Below, in pieces: positions 26,473 to 34,383 of a stretch of DNA of 64,000 bases; positions within the stretch are counted from its first letter, which is position 1, and the number at the start of each line of letters is the position of its first letter. This stretch comes from F23-D06 sp947165685. GTDB lineage: Bacteria > Bacteroidota > Bacteroidia > Bacteroidales > WCHB1-69. The stretch is taken from positions 39,285-103,284 of the forward strand of contig CAMVBK010000006.1 of NCBI GenBank assembly GCA_947165685.1, in the 5' to 3' direction. The notes beneath the pieces are model-generated. The model saw only the letters and a list, made by a program, of their open reading frames with translations. It was not told where the DNA came from and made no database searches. A program made the translations under genes and the position numbers.

Positions 26473-26499
26473 GGGGAGCCTGACGGGCTCTCCTTTTTT
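26473..26499 (+). terminator. Intrinsic terminator after the thioredoxin-fold gene pair
   Basis: The stem GGGGAGCC/GGGCTCTCC (one G-U wobble) has a four-base loop and is followed by TTTTTT. It lies 23 bp past the stop at 26449. Confidence 0.8.
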
Positions 26500-26579
26500 G
26501 TGGGGCGGGATCTGTTTTGGCTTAGGGAAAGGCAGACCGTTGCGGCGAAAATTTTTGTCGTACCATATCAAAAAAAATG

Positions 26580-26587
26580 TATTTTTG
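26580..26587 (+). promoter_or_regulatory. -7 promoter element of acpP-fabF-rnc
   Basis: TATTTTTG located 24 bp upstream of the acpP start. Confidence 0.7.
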
Positions 26588-26611
26588 CCGCCGATTTAAA
26601 ATTGAAAAATT

Positions 26612-26854
26612 ATGTCAGAAATCTTACAAAAAGTACAATCCATCATCGCCGATAAACTGAGTGTCGATGTGGCAGATGTGACTCCTGAAAAGAGTTTCAC
26701 CAACGATTTGGGAGCTGATTCACTGGATACGGTCGAATTGATTATGGAATTCGAGAATGCTTTTGGCATCAAGTTTCCGGAGGAAGACGCTGAGAAAATC
26801 TCCACGGTGGGTGACGCGGTCGCCTATATCGAAAATCTTCTTGCTTCCAAGTAA
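26612..26854 (+). CDS. acpP: Acyl carrier protein
   Basis: The 80-residue acidic protein has the phosphopantetheine attachment motif GADSLD with Ser37. It carries growing acyl chains in fatty acid synthesis. fabF follows 29 bp downstream and rnc after it, an order conserved in Bacteroidetes. Confidence 0.97.
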   Translation: MSEILQKVQSIIADKLSVDVADVTPEKSFTNDLGADSLDTVELIMEFENAFGIKFPEEDAEKISTVGDAVAYIENLLASK

Positions 26855-26883
26855 AATACTTTAGTTTACAAGAAACGTTTGTG

Positions 26884-28137
26884 ATGACCCTCAAACGCGT
26901 AGTTGTAACGGGCATTGGTGCCTTAACGCCAATAGGAAATAATGTGGCCGAGTACTGGGACAGCCTTCTGCATGGCAGGTCCGGTGCCGGCCACATTACT
27001 TATTTTAATACAGAAAAATTTAAAACCCGATTTGCTTGTCAGTTAAAGGGTTACGTTCCGGAAGAGCATTTTACGACAAAAGAATTGTCGAAACTGGACC
27101 GCAGTGCCCAGTATGCCCTGATTGCCACGGAAGAGGCCTTGGCAGATGCCCGGATAGACTTTGACAGGCTTGACAAAGAACGGGTAGGTGTGGTCTATGG
27201 CACCGGCATCGGCGGCCTGACCTCCTCCGAAGAGGCTGTGCAGCAGTACATGCTTCAGGATCGCACGCCCCGCTTCAGTCCGTACCATCTTCTGCGGGTG
27301 CTGGCCAACACCGTGTCGGGCAGCATCGCCTTGAAGTACGGATTCACGGGTCCCAACTATATCACCACCTCCGCCTGTGCCTCGTCGGCGAACGCCATCG
27401 GCGACGCTTGCTACGCCATCGCCTTGGGCAAGTCGGACATGGTGGTCACTGGCGGCACCGAGTCCTCCATCATCGAGCTTGCCATCGGAGGTTTCAATGC
27501 TATGCGCGCCCTTTCGACCCGCAACGACGACCCCGAACATGCCAGTCGCCCCTTTGACAAGGACCGTGACGGTTTTGTGATGGGGGAGGGGGCAGCTACG
27601 CTCATCTTGGAGAGCGAGGAACACGCGCGCGCCCGCGGAGCCCGCATCTATGCGGAAATCACCGGCGTGGGCATGTCGGCCGACACGTACCATATCGCCG
27701 CTCCCGACCCCGAAGGAAAGGCCGCTTTCCTCTCCATGCGCAATGCACTGCGAAGCGCCGACCTCCGTGCGGAGGATGTCGATTACATCAACACGCACGG
27801 CACCGCCACGCCGTTGGGCGACCTCTCGGAATGCCGCGCCATCGGGAAATTGTTCGGCGACCATGCCCCGAAATTGGCCATCAACTCCACCAAATCGATG
27901 ACCGGCCACTTGTTGGGTGCCGGTCCCGCCGTCGAAAGCGTCGCCATCCTCTGTTCCATGCGGGACAACTTGGTGCATCCCACCATCAACTTGGATCACC
28001 TCGACCCGCAGTTGCCTGCCAACTGGAACTTCGTGCCGAAGGAAGCCATTTCCCGCGAAGTCAACGTGGCCATGTCCAACTCTTTCGGTTTCGGCGGCCA
28101 TAATGTCTCCCTGCTGTACGTGAAATACAAGGAGTAG
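26884..28137 (+). CDS. fabF: 3-oxoacyl-ACP synthase II
   Basis: This condensing enzyme elongates acyl-ACP with malonyl-ACP. The 417-residue protein has the catalytic Cys165 in TTSACASSANAIGDA, the first histidine in NTHGTATPLGD and the second in KSMTGHLLGA, and the C-terminal NSFGFGGHN. I chose ATG 26884 over the GTG one codon upstream. It sits between acpP and rnc; the rnc start follows its stop by three bases. Confidence 0.97.
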   Translation: MTLKRVVVTGIGALTPIGNNVAEYWDSLLHGRSGAGHITYFNTEKFKTRFACQLKGYVPEEHFTTKELSKLDRSAQYALIATEEALADARIDFDRLDKERVGVVYGTGIGGLTSSEEAVQQYMLQDRTPRFSPYHLLRVLANTVSGSIALKYGFTGPNYITTSACASSANAIGDACYAIALGKSDMVVTGGTESSIIELAIGGFNAMRALSTRNDDPEHASRPFDKDRDGFVMGEGAATLILESEEHARARGARIYAEITGVGMSADTYHIAAPDPEGKAAFLSMRNALRSADLRAEDVDYINTHGTATPLGDLSECRAIGKLFGDHAPKLAINSTKSMTGHLLGAGPAVESVAILCSMRDNLVHPTINLDHLDPQLPANWNFVPKEAISREVNVAMSNSFGFGGHNVSLLYVKYKE

Positions 28138-28140
28138 TCT

Positions 28141-28827
28141 ATGCCGTTGTCAGACAAAGAGATACGTACTTATTTCAAAAATATTTTCGGATTCAGGATT
28201 CGTCATGTCAATTTGTTTCGGACGGCGCTGGTGCACCGTTCCATGAGCGGCTTGTCGGAAATCGGCCGGCGGGAGAACAACGAGCGTTTGGAATTTCTCG
28301 GCGACGCGGTGCTCGACACTATCATTGCGGACTACCTGTGCCACAAGTACCCCTTTGAGACGGAGGGCGGCTTGACACAGATGCGCTCCAAGCTGGTCAA
28401 TCGGCAGCGCTTGGGCGACCTTGCGGTGAAGCTCGGGTTGCACAACATGGTGGAGACGGCCGGAAACATCAACTCCAAGTATCTGCCCGGCAACACGTTC
28501 GAGGCTGTGGTGGGTGCCATCTACCGCGACCAGGGCTACAAAAAGACCATGCGGATCGTGTTGGAGCATATTTTCCTGGTACATATCGACATGGATGCGG
28601 TCTTCGAAGAAACCAACGATTACAAAAGCAAGCTGCTGATTTGGGCGCAGCGCCACAGGCACAAAGTCAGTTTCGCCCATGATACGGAACCCGACTCCCA
28701 TCGTGAACTTTTCCGCGTGCACGTGAACCTTGACGGCCGAACTGTCGCCGAGGCGGTCAGCAATTCCGTGAAGGAAGCGGAGCAGCGGGCATCGGAAATG
28801 GTGCTGGTGGAGATGGGCGTTGACTGA
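28141..28827 (+). CDS. rnc: Ribonuclease III
   Basis: The enzyme cleaves double-stranded RNA in rRNA and mRNA processing. The 228-residue protein has the signature NERLEFLGDAVLDTIIADYL, the second acidic site in FEAVVGAIYRDQG, and a C-terminal double-stranded RNA-binding domain starting near NDYKSKLLIWAQRH. Length is normal. The start is three bases from the fabF stop, so it is in the same operon. Confidence 0.96.
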   Translation: MPLSDKEIRTYFKNIFGFRIRHVNLFRTALVHRSMSGLSEIGRRENNERLEFLGDAVLDTIIADYLCHKYPFETEGGLTQMRSKLVNRQRLGDLAVKLGLHNMVETAGNINSKYLPGNTFEAVVGAIYRDQGYKKTMRIVLEHIFLVHIDMDAVFEETNDYKSKLLIWAQRHRHKVSFAHDTEPDSHRELFRVHVNLDGRTVAEAVSNSVKEAEQRASEMVLVEMGVD

Positions 28828-28970
28828 CCGTTCCCCTTCGGATTGTGCGGGTTTTCCACAATTGTTAACAACCTCTTGTGATGAAATGTTCATAAATCGG
28901 CGGAAAAATCCAGCTGAAATTTTGGATATTTGCCGCTCAAAACATTATTCAAGAGTAATTTGTGTAAGAT

Positions 28971-30551
28971 ATGGAAAACGAAACAATTACAACAAGCAAG
29001 GCACCGCGCACGATGTCATACAACCGTATTGACACCCTTTTGGGCACCACAGGCAAACTCACCCCGCAGGCGGTGGAGTTCGAGGAGGCGGTGCTCGGTG
29101 CCTTGATGATTGACGACAACGCCGTGACCGAGGTCCTCTCCATCCTGCAACCTGAAATGTTCTATGTGGAGGCCAACCAGCATGTGTTCAGTGCCATAAA
29201 GAAACTTTTTTCTGCATCGCAACCGATTGATGTGCTGACGGTTACCAATCAGTTGAAAAAAGACAAACAGTTGGAACTTTCTGGGGGTGCCTCATACGTG
29301 GCGGGTCTGACCACCCGGTTGAATTCTGCCGCCAACGTCGAGTTCCACGCTCGCATCGTGATGGAGAAGTTCATTCTTCGCGAGCTTATCCGTCACTGCA
29401 ACTCGATTATAAACGATGCCTACGACGACAGCAACGATGTCTTGGCGATGCTTGACGATGCCGAGTCGAAGATTTTTTCCATTGTGGAGAACAACCTTAA
29501 ACGCGACAGCAAGGAGTTAGGCGACGTGGTGAGCATTGCCCTCAATGAGTTGACGGAAATGCGTGATTCTCAGGATGATTTGCAGGGTGTGCCGTGCGGT
29601 ATCCGCGCCATCGACGAGAAGACCGGTGGCTGGCAGAAGTCTGACTTGGTGATTCTCGCAGCCCGTCCCGGTATGGGTAAGACCTCCTTCGTGCTCTCTA
29701 TCGCCCGCAACGCGGCCCTCGATTTCGACAAGCCTGTGGCCTTCTTCTCCTTGGAAATGTCGGCCACTCAGCTGGTGCACCGTCTTTTCTCCATTGAGTC
29801 GGGCATCCCCTCCGACCACATCTCCAAGGGTACGCTGTCCGACGTGGAGTGGTCGAAACTGTGGGAGAACGTTAGCAAGCTGAACAGCGCGAACCTGCTC
29901 ATCGACGACACCCCTGCGCTGTCGGTCTTCGACCTGCGTGCCAAGTGCCGCCGCCTGAAGCATAAATACGACATACAGATGGTCATTATCGACTATCTGC
30001 AGCTGATGCAGGCGGGAACCGACAATTCGAAGCACGGAGGCAACCGCGAGCAGGAAATTAGCTTTATCTCACGTTCTCTCAAGGCTTTAGCGAAGGAATT
30101 GAACATTCCTGTCATTGCATTGTCGCAGCTGAGCCGTGCGGTGGAGACCCGCGGCGGATCCAAGCGCCCGCAACTGTCCGACCTGCGTGAGTCTGGCTCC
30201 ATCGAGCAGGATGCAGATATGGTGCTCTTCATCTATCGTCCTGAGTATTACCATCTTGACACATTTGAGGACAACACGCCGGCTGACGGGATGGCGGAGA
30301 TTATGTTCGAGAAGAATCGTCACGGCAGCACGGGCAACGTGAAGGTGCGTTTCCAGAGCCAGTTCACGAAGTTCTGCGATGTCAGCGAGGGCACCTTCGG
30401 TATGGAAGGCGGCGGCTTTGCTTCGCCCTCGGCGGGCATCACGCCGAACGAGAACTTTTCTGCCGAATATTACGACAGTGCGGCCAATGGCGACAGCGGC
30501 GGGGGCAAGGATCCCTCACAGATGGAATACTCTGACGATTATGCCTTTTAA
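28971..30551 (+). CDS. dnaB: Replicative DNA helicase
   Basis: This hexameric helicase drives the replication fork. The 526-residue protein has the N-terminal primase-interaction domain (PQAVEFEEAVLGALMID), the linker, and the RecA-like domain with Walker A ARPGMGKTS, the SLEMSATQLVHR motif, IIDYLQLMQ and the ALSQLSRAVETR motif. The C-terminal tail is Gly/Ser/Asp-rich. No intein is present. A SpoU-type methyltransferase follows 17 bp downstream. Confidence 0.97.
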   Translation: MENETITTSKAPRTMSYNRIDTLLGTTGKLTPQAVEFEEAVLGALMIDDNAVTEVLSILQPEMFYVEANQHVFSAIKKLFSASQPIDVLTVTNQLKKDKQLELSGGASYVAGLTTRLNSAANVEFHARIVMEKFILRELIRHCNSIINDAYDDSNDVLAMLDDAESKIFSIVENNLKRDSKELGDVVSIALNELTEMRDSQDDLQGVPCGIRAIDEKTGGWQKSDLVILAARPGMGKTSFVLSIARNAALDFDKPVAFFSLEMSATQLVHRLFSIESGIPSDHISKGTLSDVEWSKLWENVSKLNSANLLIDDTPALSVFDLRAKCRRLKHKYDIQMVIIDYLQLMQAGTDNSKHGGNREQEISFISRSLKALAKELNIPVIALSQLSRAVETRGGSKRPQLSDLRESGSIEQDADMVLFIYRPEYYHLDTFEDNTPADGMAEIMFEKNRHGSTGNVKVRFQSQFTKFCDVSEGTFGMEGGGFASPSAGITPNENFSAEYYDSAANGDSGGGKDPSQMEYSDDYAF

Positions 30552-30568
30552 CGATATTATGCAGTGAT

Positions 30569-31117
30569 ATGAAGAAGCTATCCATGGAGGAACTGGGGCG
30601 TGTGACCCCGGAGGAGTTCAAGAAGCAGCACAAGACGCCGGTGGTGTTAGTGTTGGACAACATCCGCAGCATGCACAATGTGGGGTCGGCGTTCCGCACC
30701 TGCGATGCCTTCAATGTGGAGCGGCTCTATCTGTGCGGCATCACGGCAACGCCGCCGCAAAAGGAAATCGCCAAGACCGCCCTCGGTGCCACCGAAAGCG
30801 TTGACTGGAAGTATGTGGAACATGTTGACGAGTTGGCAAAAAACCTGAAATCAGAGGGTTACGCCATTGTTTTGGTGGAGCAGACGGACACCTCGGTGAT
30901 GCTTCAGGATATGGACTTCGCGCAGTATGAAAAAATCGCGCTGTTTGTGGGCAACGAGGTGTTCGGCATCTCCGACGAACTGCTGCCCTTGTGCGATGTT
31001 GCGGTCGAGATTCCCCAGTTCGGCACCAAGCACTCCCTCAACGTCGCCGTCGCCACCGGCATCGTGCTGTGGGAGGCGACGGAATCGGCCCGCCGCCCCA
31101 ATACTCCCTGCCGATAA
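30569..31117 (+). CDS. SpoU/TrmH-family RNA 2'-O-methyltransferase
   Basis: The 182-residue protein is a compact SPOUT enzyme. Motif 1 is DNIRSMHNVGSAFRTCDAF, motif 2 is ALFVGNEVFGISDELL, and motif 3 is IPQFGTKHSLNVAVATGIVLWE. It transfers a methyl group from SAM to a ribose in tRNA or rRNA, but the target position is unknown. It is probably cotranscribed with dnaB. The AT-rich island starts directly after its stop codon. Confidence 0.92.
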   Translation: MKKLSMEELGRVTPEEFKKQHKTPVVLVLDNIRSMHNVGSAFRTCDAFNVERLYLCGITATPPQKEIAKTALGATESVDWKYVEHVDELAKNLKSEGYAIVLVEQTDTSVMLQDMDFAQYEKIALFVGNEVFGISDELLPLCDVAVEIPQFGTKHSLNVAVATGIVLWEATESARRPNTPCR

Positions 31118-31129
31118 ACTTCACAGACT

Positions 31130-31932
31130 ATGAAATGTCTATCCCATAATATCCTGAGTTTAAATAGATTACCGTCAGAATTGTCATACGTGTCACTGAT
31201 CAATTCGTATAATTTGTTGATTGACATCTCCTTAAGAATTTCTTCTTTAGGGAGTTTATCTAGCGAGTATGGACTAACTTCTATCCCTTTTTCTCGAAAT
31301 TTCTCACAAACATCAAATTCCGACAATCTTGATTTTGGTTGAGTAAATTCCAAAAACAGTAAAAAATTCTTGGATTTATCCACTACATCAACAATATAAT
31401 TCAGAGACACCGTATCAATACCTTGAACATTTTCTATTGAAGCAAGCACTATGTGTTCGGATAGAGAATCCAGTATACTAATGATATATTCTTTGGCAAG
31501 ATTCAAATAATGGTCATTATTTTCAAGCCAAGAATCGACGTCACGCATCGTGGTTTTGACTTGACTGATCTCGTTCCCTATTGATGGTGCAATGTGACGG
31601 ATACCCACTCTTAAAGTTGTTCCAACCAAATCATGATGTTGAACAAACCAAGGGAATGACTTAAGCCCCCAAAATTTTTCTGCGTTATTGGAAAATAGTC
31701 GGGTTATTTTCCTAAAGAAATAGCCGTCCACAGTTTCCGACAATTCGCTCTCATATATATTAACACGATAAGGTATCTTGTAACCAGACTCATTGACAAC
31801 ATAATCAACAAGCCGAGACTTCCCTATGCCAGAAGGAGCAGAAATCAGTATGACTTAAGATTTGACATGTTGCTGTTGAATCTCCGACAATAGCTTTCGT
31901 CTCCCTATCCTTCGGTCAATAAATATATCCAT
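31130..31932 (-). pseudogene. Broken STAND-like P-loop NTPase gene
   Basis: Reading the minus strand from ATG 31930-31932 gives MDIFIDRRIGRRKLL... then an in-frame TAA at 31855-31857. Translation in the same frame resumes with VILISAPSGIGKSRLVDY, a Walker A motif, and continues about 240 residues. HIVLASIENVQGID with a following SLNYIVDVV and FLLFLEFTQ resembles the Walker B and sensor segments of AAA_16/STAND ATPases. The frame then runs into the antisense of the SpoU gene around 31130 with no conserved end. The premature stop and missing C-terminus indicate a remnant. STAND proteins often work in signalling or phage defence; the role here is unknown. Confidence 0.6.
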
Positions 31933-31994
31933 AATCGTGCATTATCAATTATAGTTGATTTAAATATTATTTCATTGCTAAAAACATGATTTTC

Positions 31995-32600
31995 TCACTT
32001 TGTGATAATATCAATTCTATCATTCTTCCGTCTATACTTTCTTTCGGAACGTTGCACTGAAATGACATCATCTGAATTTATCTGATTTAGCACAGCCTCA
32101 CACTGCTCAAATGGAACAAGAGTGCCATTTAAGTATATTGGAACGAATGTTGTTAGAAACAGATTGAATCCTAATATGCATTCTTTTTTCCCTTTATCAT
32201 TAAAAATTGGAGAATAAGCAGCATGTAACAACAAATCTTTTTTCGAATTTTTTGAAAAATCTAATTTCTCAATAGTGTCCCACGGAAGTTCTAAACCATT
32301 AAGATGGTAATGATATTGAATTTCACCATCTGAACACAACTTAAATATAGGATATGGGAATTTATCATCACAAATTCTTAGACAGTCTTCAAAACTATAA
32401 TTTGTGACAAGCAGGAACGTGTCCTTTGGGTAAAACAAAGTGTGAAAAGGACCCACAATGCATTTGTACGGGCTATATTCTACACAAATCCTTGTGTGAC
32501 TTAATACCTCTCGAATACTGTCACAATTACATTGGGCTTGCGCTTTAATTGCTATAAAGCTGCAACAACAAAACAATAAAATTCTGATTATTTTTGCCAT
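31995..32600 (-). CDS. Small exported protein with TonB-plug-like C-terminus, Rhs operon accessory
   Basis: The 201-residue protein starts with a signal peptide (MAKIIRILLFCCCSFIAIKAQA) followed by a CNC motif, as in its upstream neighbour. I chose ATG 32598-32600, which follows a GAGGAG ribosome-binding site. The last ~45 residues (PIYLNGTLVPFEQCEAVLNQ, then SDDVISVQRSERK and DIITK) resemble the plug segment of TonB-dependent receptors. I recognise no known family for the rest. As the last gene of the Rhs operon, it could be an immunity or delivery factor; that is inference. Confidence 0.55.
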   Translation of the reverse strand: MAKIIRILLFCCCSFIAIKAQAQCNCDSIREVLSHTRICVEYSPYKCIVGPFHTLFYPKDTFLLVTNYSFEDCLRICDDKFPYPIFKLCSDGEIQYHYHLNGLELPWDTIEKLDFSKNSKKDLLLHAAYSPIFNDKGKKECILGFNLFLTTFVPIYLNGTLVPFEQCEAVLNQINSDDVISVQRSERKYRRKNDRIDIITK

Positions 32601-32678
32601 ATTACTCCTCATCGACTTTGTATTTATTCTTTTACAGGTCTCAATTTTTTTCTGTGTGAAATATTGAGACCGTTGAAT

Positions 32679-33395
32679 TCAATTCTTCTCGCATTTCGAG
32701 CGTATTTTGAGAAGTGATTTCTTTAACTGAATAAGATATTTGTTTTGGTGCTTGTATCGCCATTTTTCTTGTTGTCGGGTGTCTTCAACATCATAACAAT
32801 AAAGACAATTGTCCGTTGCCAAGCTATAATATTCATTGTCTGCAGATAGTTCGACATAATAGGTGATGGACAGCGGCAAGCAGTGTTCTTTGGGGGATTG
32901 TACGATTTTATTGGTCAAAGACCATATCTTTTTCTTCATTTTGCGAGGCAAAACTATCGAACAAACTGTGTAAGCGTAGTCTCTGGTTTCATTAATTTCA
33001 AGTGGCTGATCTACTTGCTCTCCTTCTTTAACCAGCAGTGTATCAGACATAGCCCCTAAAGAATATATGCTATATTTTAAGCCTTTGCCCTCATTTAACA
33101 GAAAGACACGCATACCATCCCCGGCGTTATAGAAACGCAGATTCTTTTCATCCATAGCCATATATGTAAGGGTTTGCATTTGGGCTATAAATCTGTACTC
33201 TGTGTCATTCTCCAATAATATTCGGTCGTAAAACAAAGGTGTGTCGGGATAGTCAAAAGTGTCATTCCCCGTAATGCATAATGTGTCGTGGAAATACAGT
33301 TTTTTCTCAACGACTTGACAATTGCATCGCTGCTGGGCAGAACAAAGACTTGCTGACAATAGCATTATCAAAAATAAGATATTTGATTTTACCAT
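32679..33395 (-). CDS. Small exported protein of unknown function, Rhs operon accessory
   Basis: The 238-residue protein has a signal peptide (MVKSNILFLIMLLSASLCSAQ) followed by RCNC. ATG 33393-33395 is preceded by GAGGAGGAAT, a strong ribosome-binding site. The stop of the upstream lipoprotein gene is one base away, so translation is probably coupled. Six further cysteines and a basic C-terminus (LKKSLLKIRSKCEKN) are visible. I do not recognise the family. Confidence 0.55.
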   Translation of the reverse strand: MVKSNILFLIMLLSASLCSAQQRCNCQVVEKKLYFHDTLCITGNDTFDYPDTPLFYDRILLENDTEYRFIAQMQTLTYMAMDEKNLRFYNAGDGMRVFLLNEGKGLKYSIYSLGAMSDTLLVKEGEQVDQPLEINETRDYAYTVCSIVLPRKMKKKIWSLTNKIVQSPKEHCLPLSITYYVELSADNEYYSLATDNCLYCYDVEDTRQQEKWRYKHQNKYLIQLKKSLLKIRSKCEKN

Positions 33396-33396
33396 A

Positions 33397-34383
33397 CTAT
33401 TCCTCCTCAACTTTGTATTTTTTCAACCGTTTAACTATATTTTCTTCGGACAAAACAAAGTTGTTTCCACAAACTATGGCTACATCAAAGCCACCGGACT
33501 CTTTCTTTTGGCGATCATTGAGAATATATAGCATACCATTGTCAAAAAAGATTCTTTCATCCGAATAATGCCTTTTTAACTTTTCAAAATAGCCTTTCTT
33601 CCCGTAATTTATAACAACAAATCCAATCATGTTATTGCTTACATCAACAAATCCAACTTTCTTCCCTGAAAAATTGAACCATTTCAGACTCTCGGGCAGC
33701 ATTTCGCTCAGCAGTGCGCTTTCATAACGGTTTAAGAAGGGGGAGTTGTCCAAACCTGTTTTGTCCATGTGATCCAATGTGTTTTTGGATATTCTATCTG
33801 GATTGAAGTAGAGTTCCAGTAAAACGACATACCCTATGCTGTCATTTTGATTGCTATATCTTACAAAACTGGGATTTTTTCTTTTAAGTTTTTCCAACGA
33901 TCTGTACATTTGGATAAAGGACGCACATCTTAAGTAGCCCCCAAACAAGACAAAAGCATCGTATCCAACATCATCCCTGAGAGACTCATCCCGAATGATA
34001 TAACAGATTAAAGGGCCAACATAATAATTTGTGTCACGATAGGCTATTGTTTCTTTTACCCCTGTTACAAATACTTTTTTACTCATAATGGTTGTCCCAA
34101 GATCACCTGAAAAAAAACAAACCTTTTTGTGACAAAAATCAAAAGAATCAATGTCAAAACAACAGTTAAGGAATTGCCCTTCGGTTTCGTTTAGCAGAGG
34201 GGAGGAGTCAACAAAGGGCAGTTCAGACATTTGTGTCTGAATGTCAATGGGTATCTTTCCGTGACGCGAAACGTGAAATGAAGTGGTATTATTTACATCA
34301 ATCTTGTGCAAAGAAGCACAAGACTGAAATAGTAAAAATGCCAACAAAGTCAATAATACCAAACTGATAAAATGTCTATTCAT
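33397..34383 (-). CDS. Lipoprotein directly downstream of Rhs gene, immunity candidate
   Basis: The 328-residue protein starts MNRHFISLVLLTLLAFLLFQSC, a lipoprotein signal with the lipobox cysteine at C22. Its ATG overlaps the TGA of the Rhs gene (ATGA at 34380-34383), which means tight translational coupling. Immunity genes of polymorphic toxins typically sit exactly here. An exported lipoprotein would suit protection against a toxin acting in the periplasm or envelope. I recognise no family, so immunity rests on position only. Confidence 0.6.
   Translation of the reverse strand: MNRHFISLVLLTLLAFLLFQSCASLHKIDVNNTTSFHVSRHGKIPIDIQTQMSELPFVDSSPLLNETEGQFLNCCFDIDSFDFCHKKVCFFSGDLGTTIMSKKVFVTGVKETIAYRDTNYYVGPLICYIIRDESLRDDVGYDAFVLFGGYLRCASFIQMYRSLEKLKRKNPSFVRYSNQNDSIGYVVLLELYFNPDRISKNTLDHMDKTGLDNSPFLNRYESALLSEMLPESLKWFNFSGKKVGFVDVSNNMIGFVVINYGKKGYFEKLKRHYSDERIFFDNGMLYILNDRQKKESGGFDVAIVCGNNFVLSEENIVKRLKKYKVEEE

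Noticed and set aside
28840..28900. DnaA box TTTTCCACA upstream of dnaB as an origin signal
   Set aside because: A single box match without a cluster or AT-rich unwinding region is expected by chance.
30904..31130. Extension of the NTPase frame into the SpoU gene
   Set aside because: The bases are fixed by the conserved SpoU protein on the other strand, so this part is probably not true NTPase sequence.
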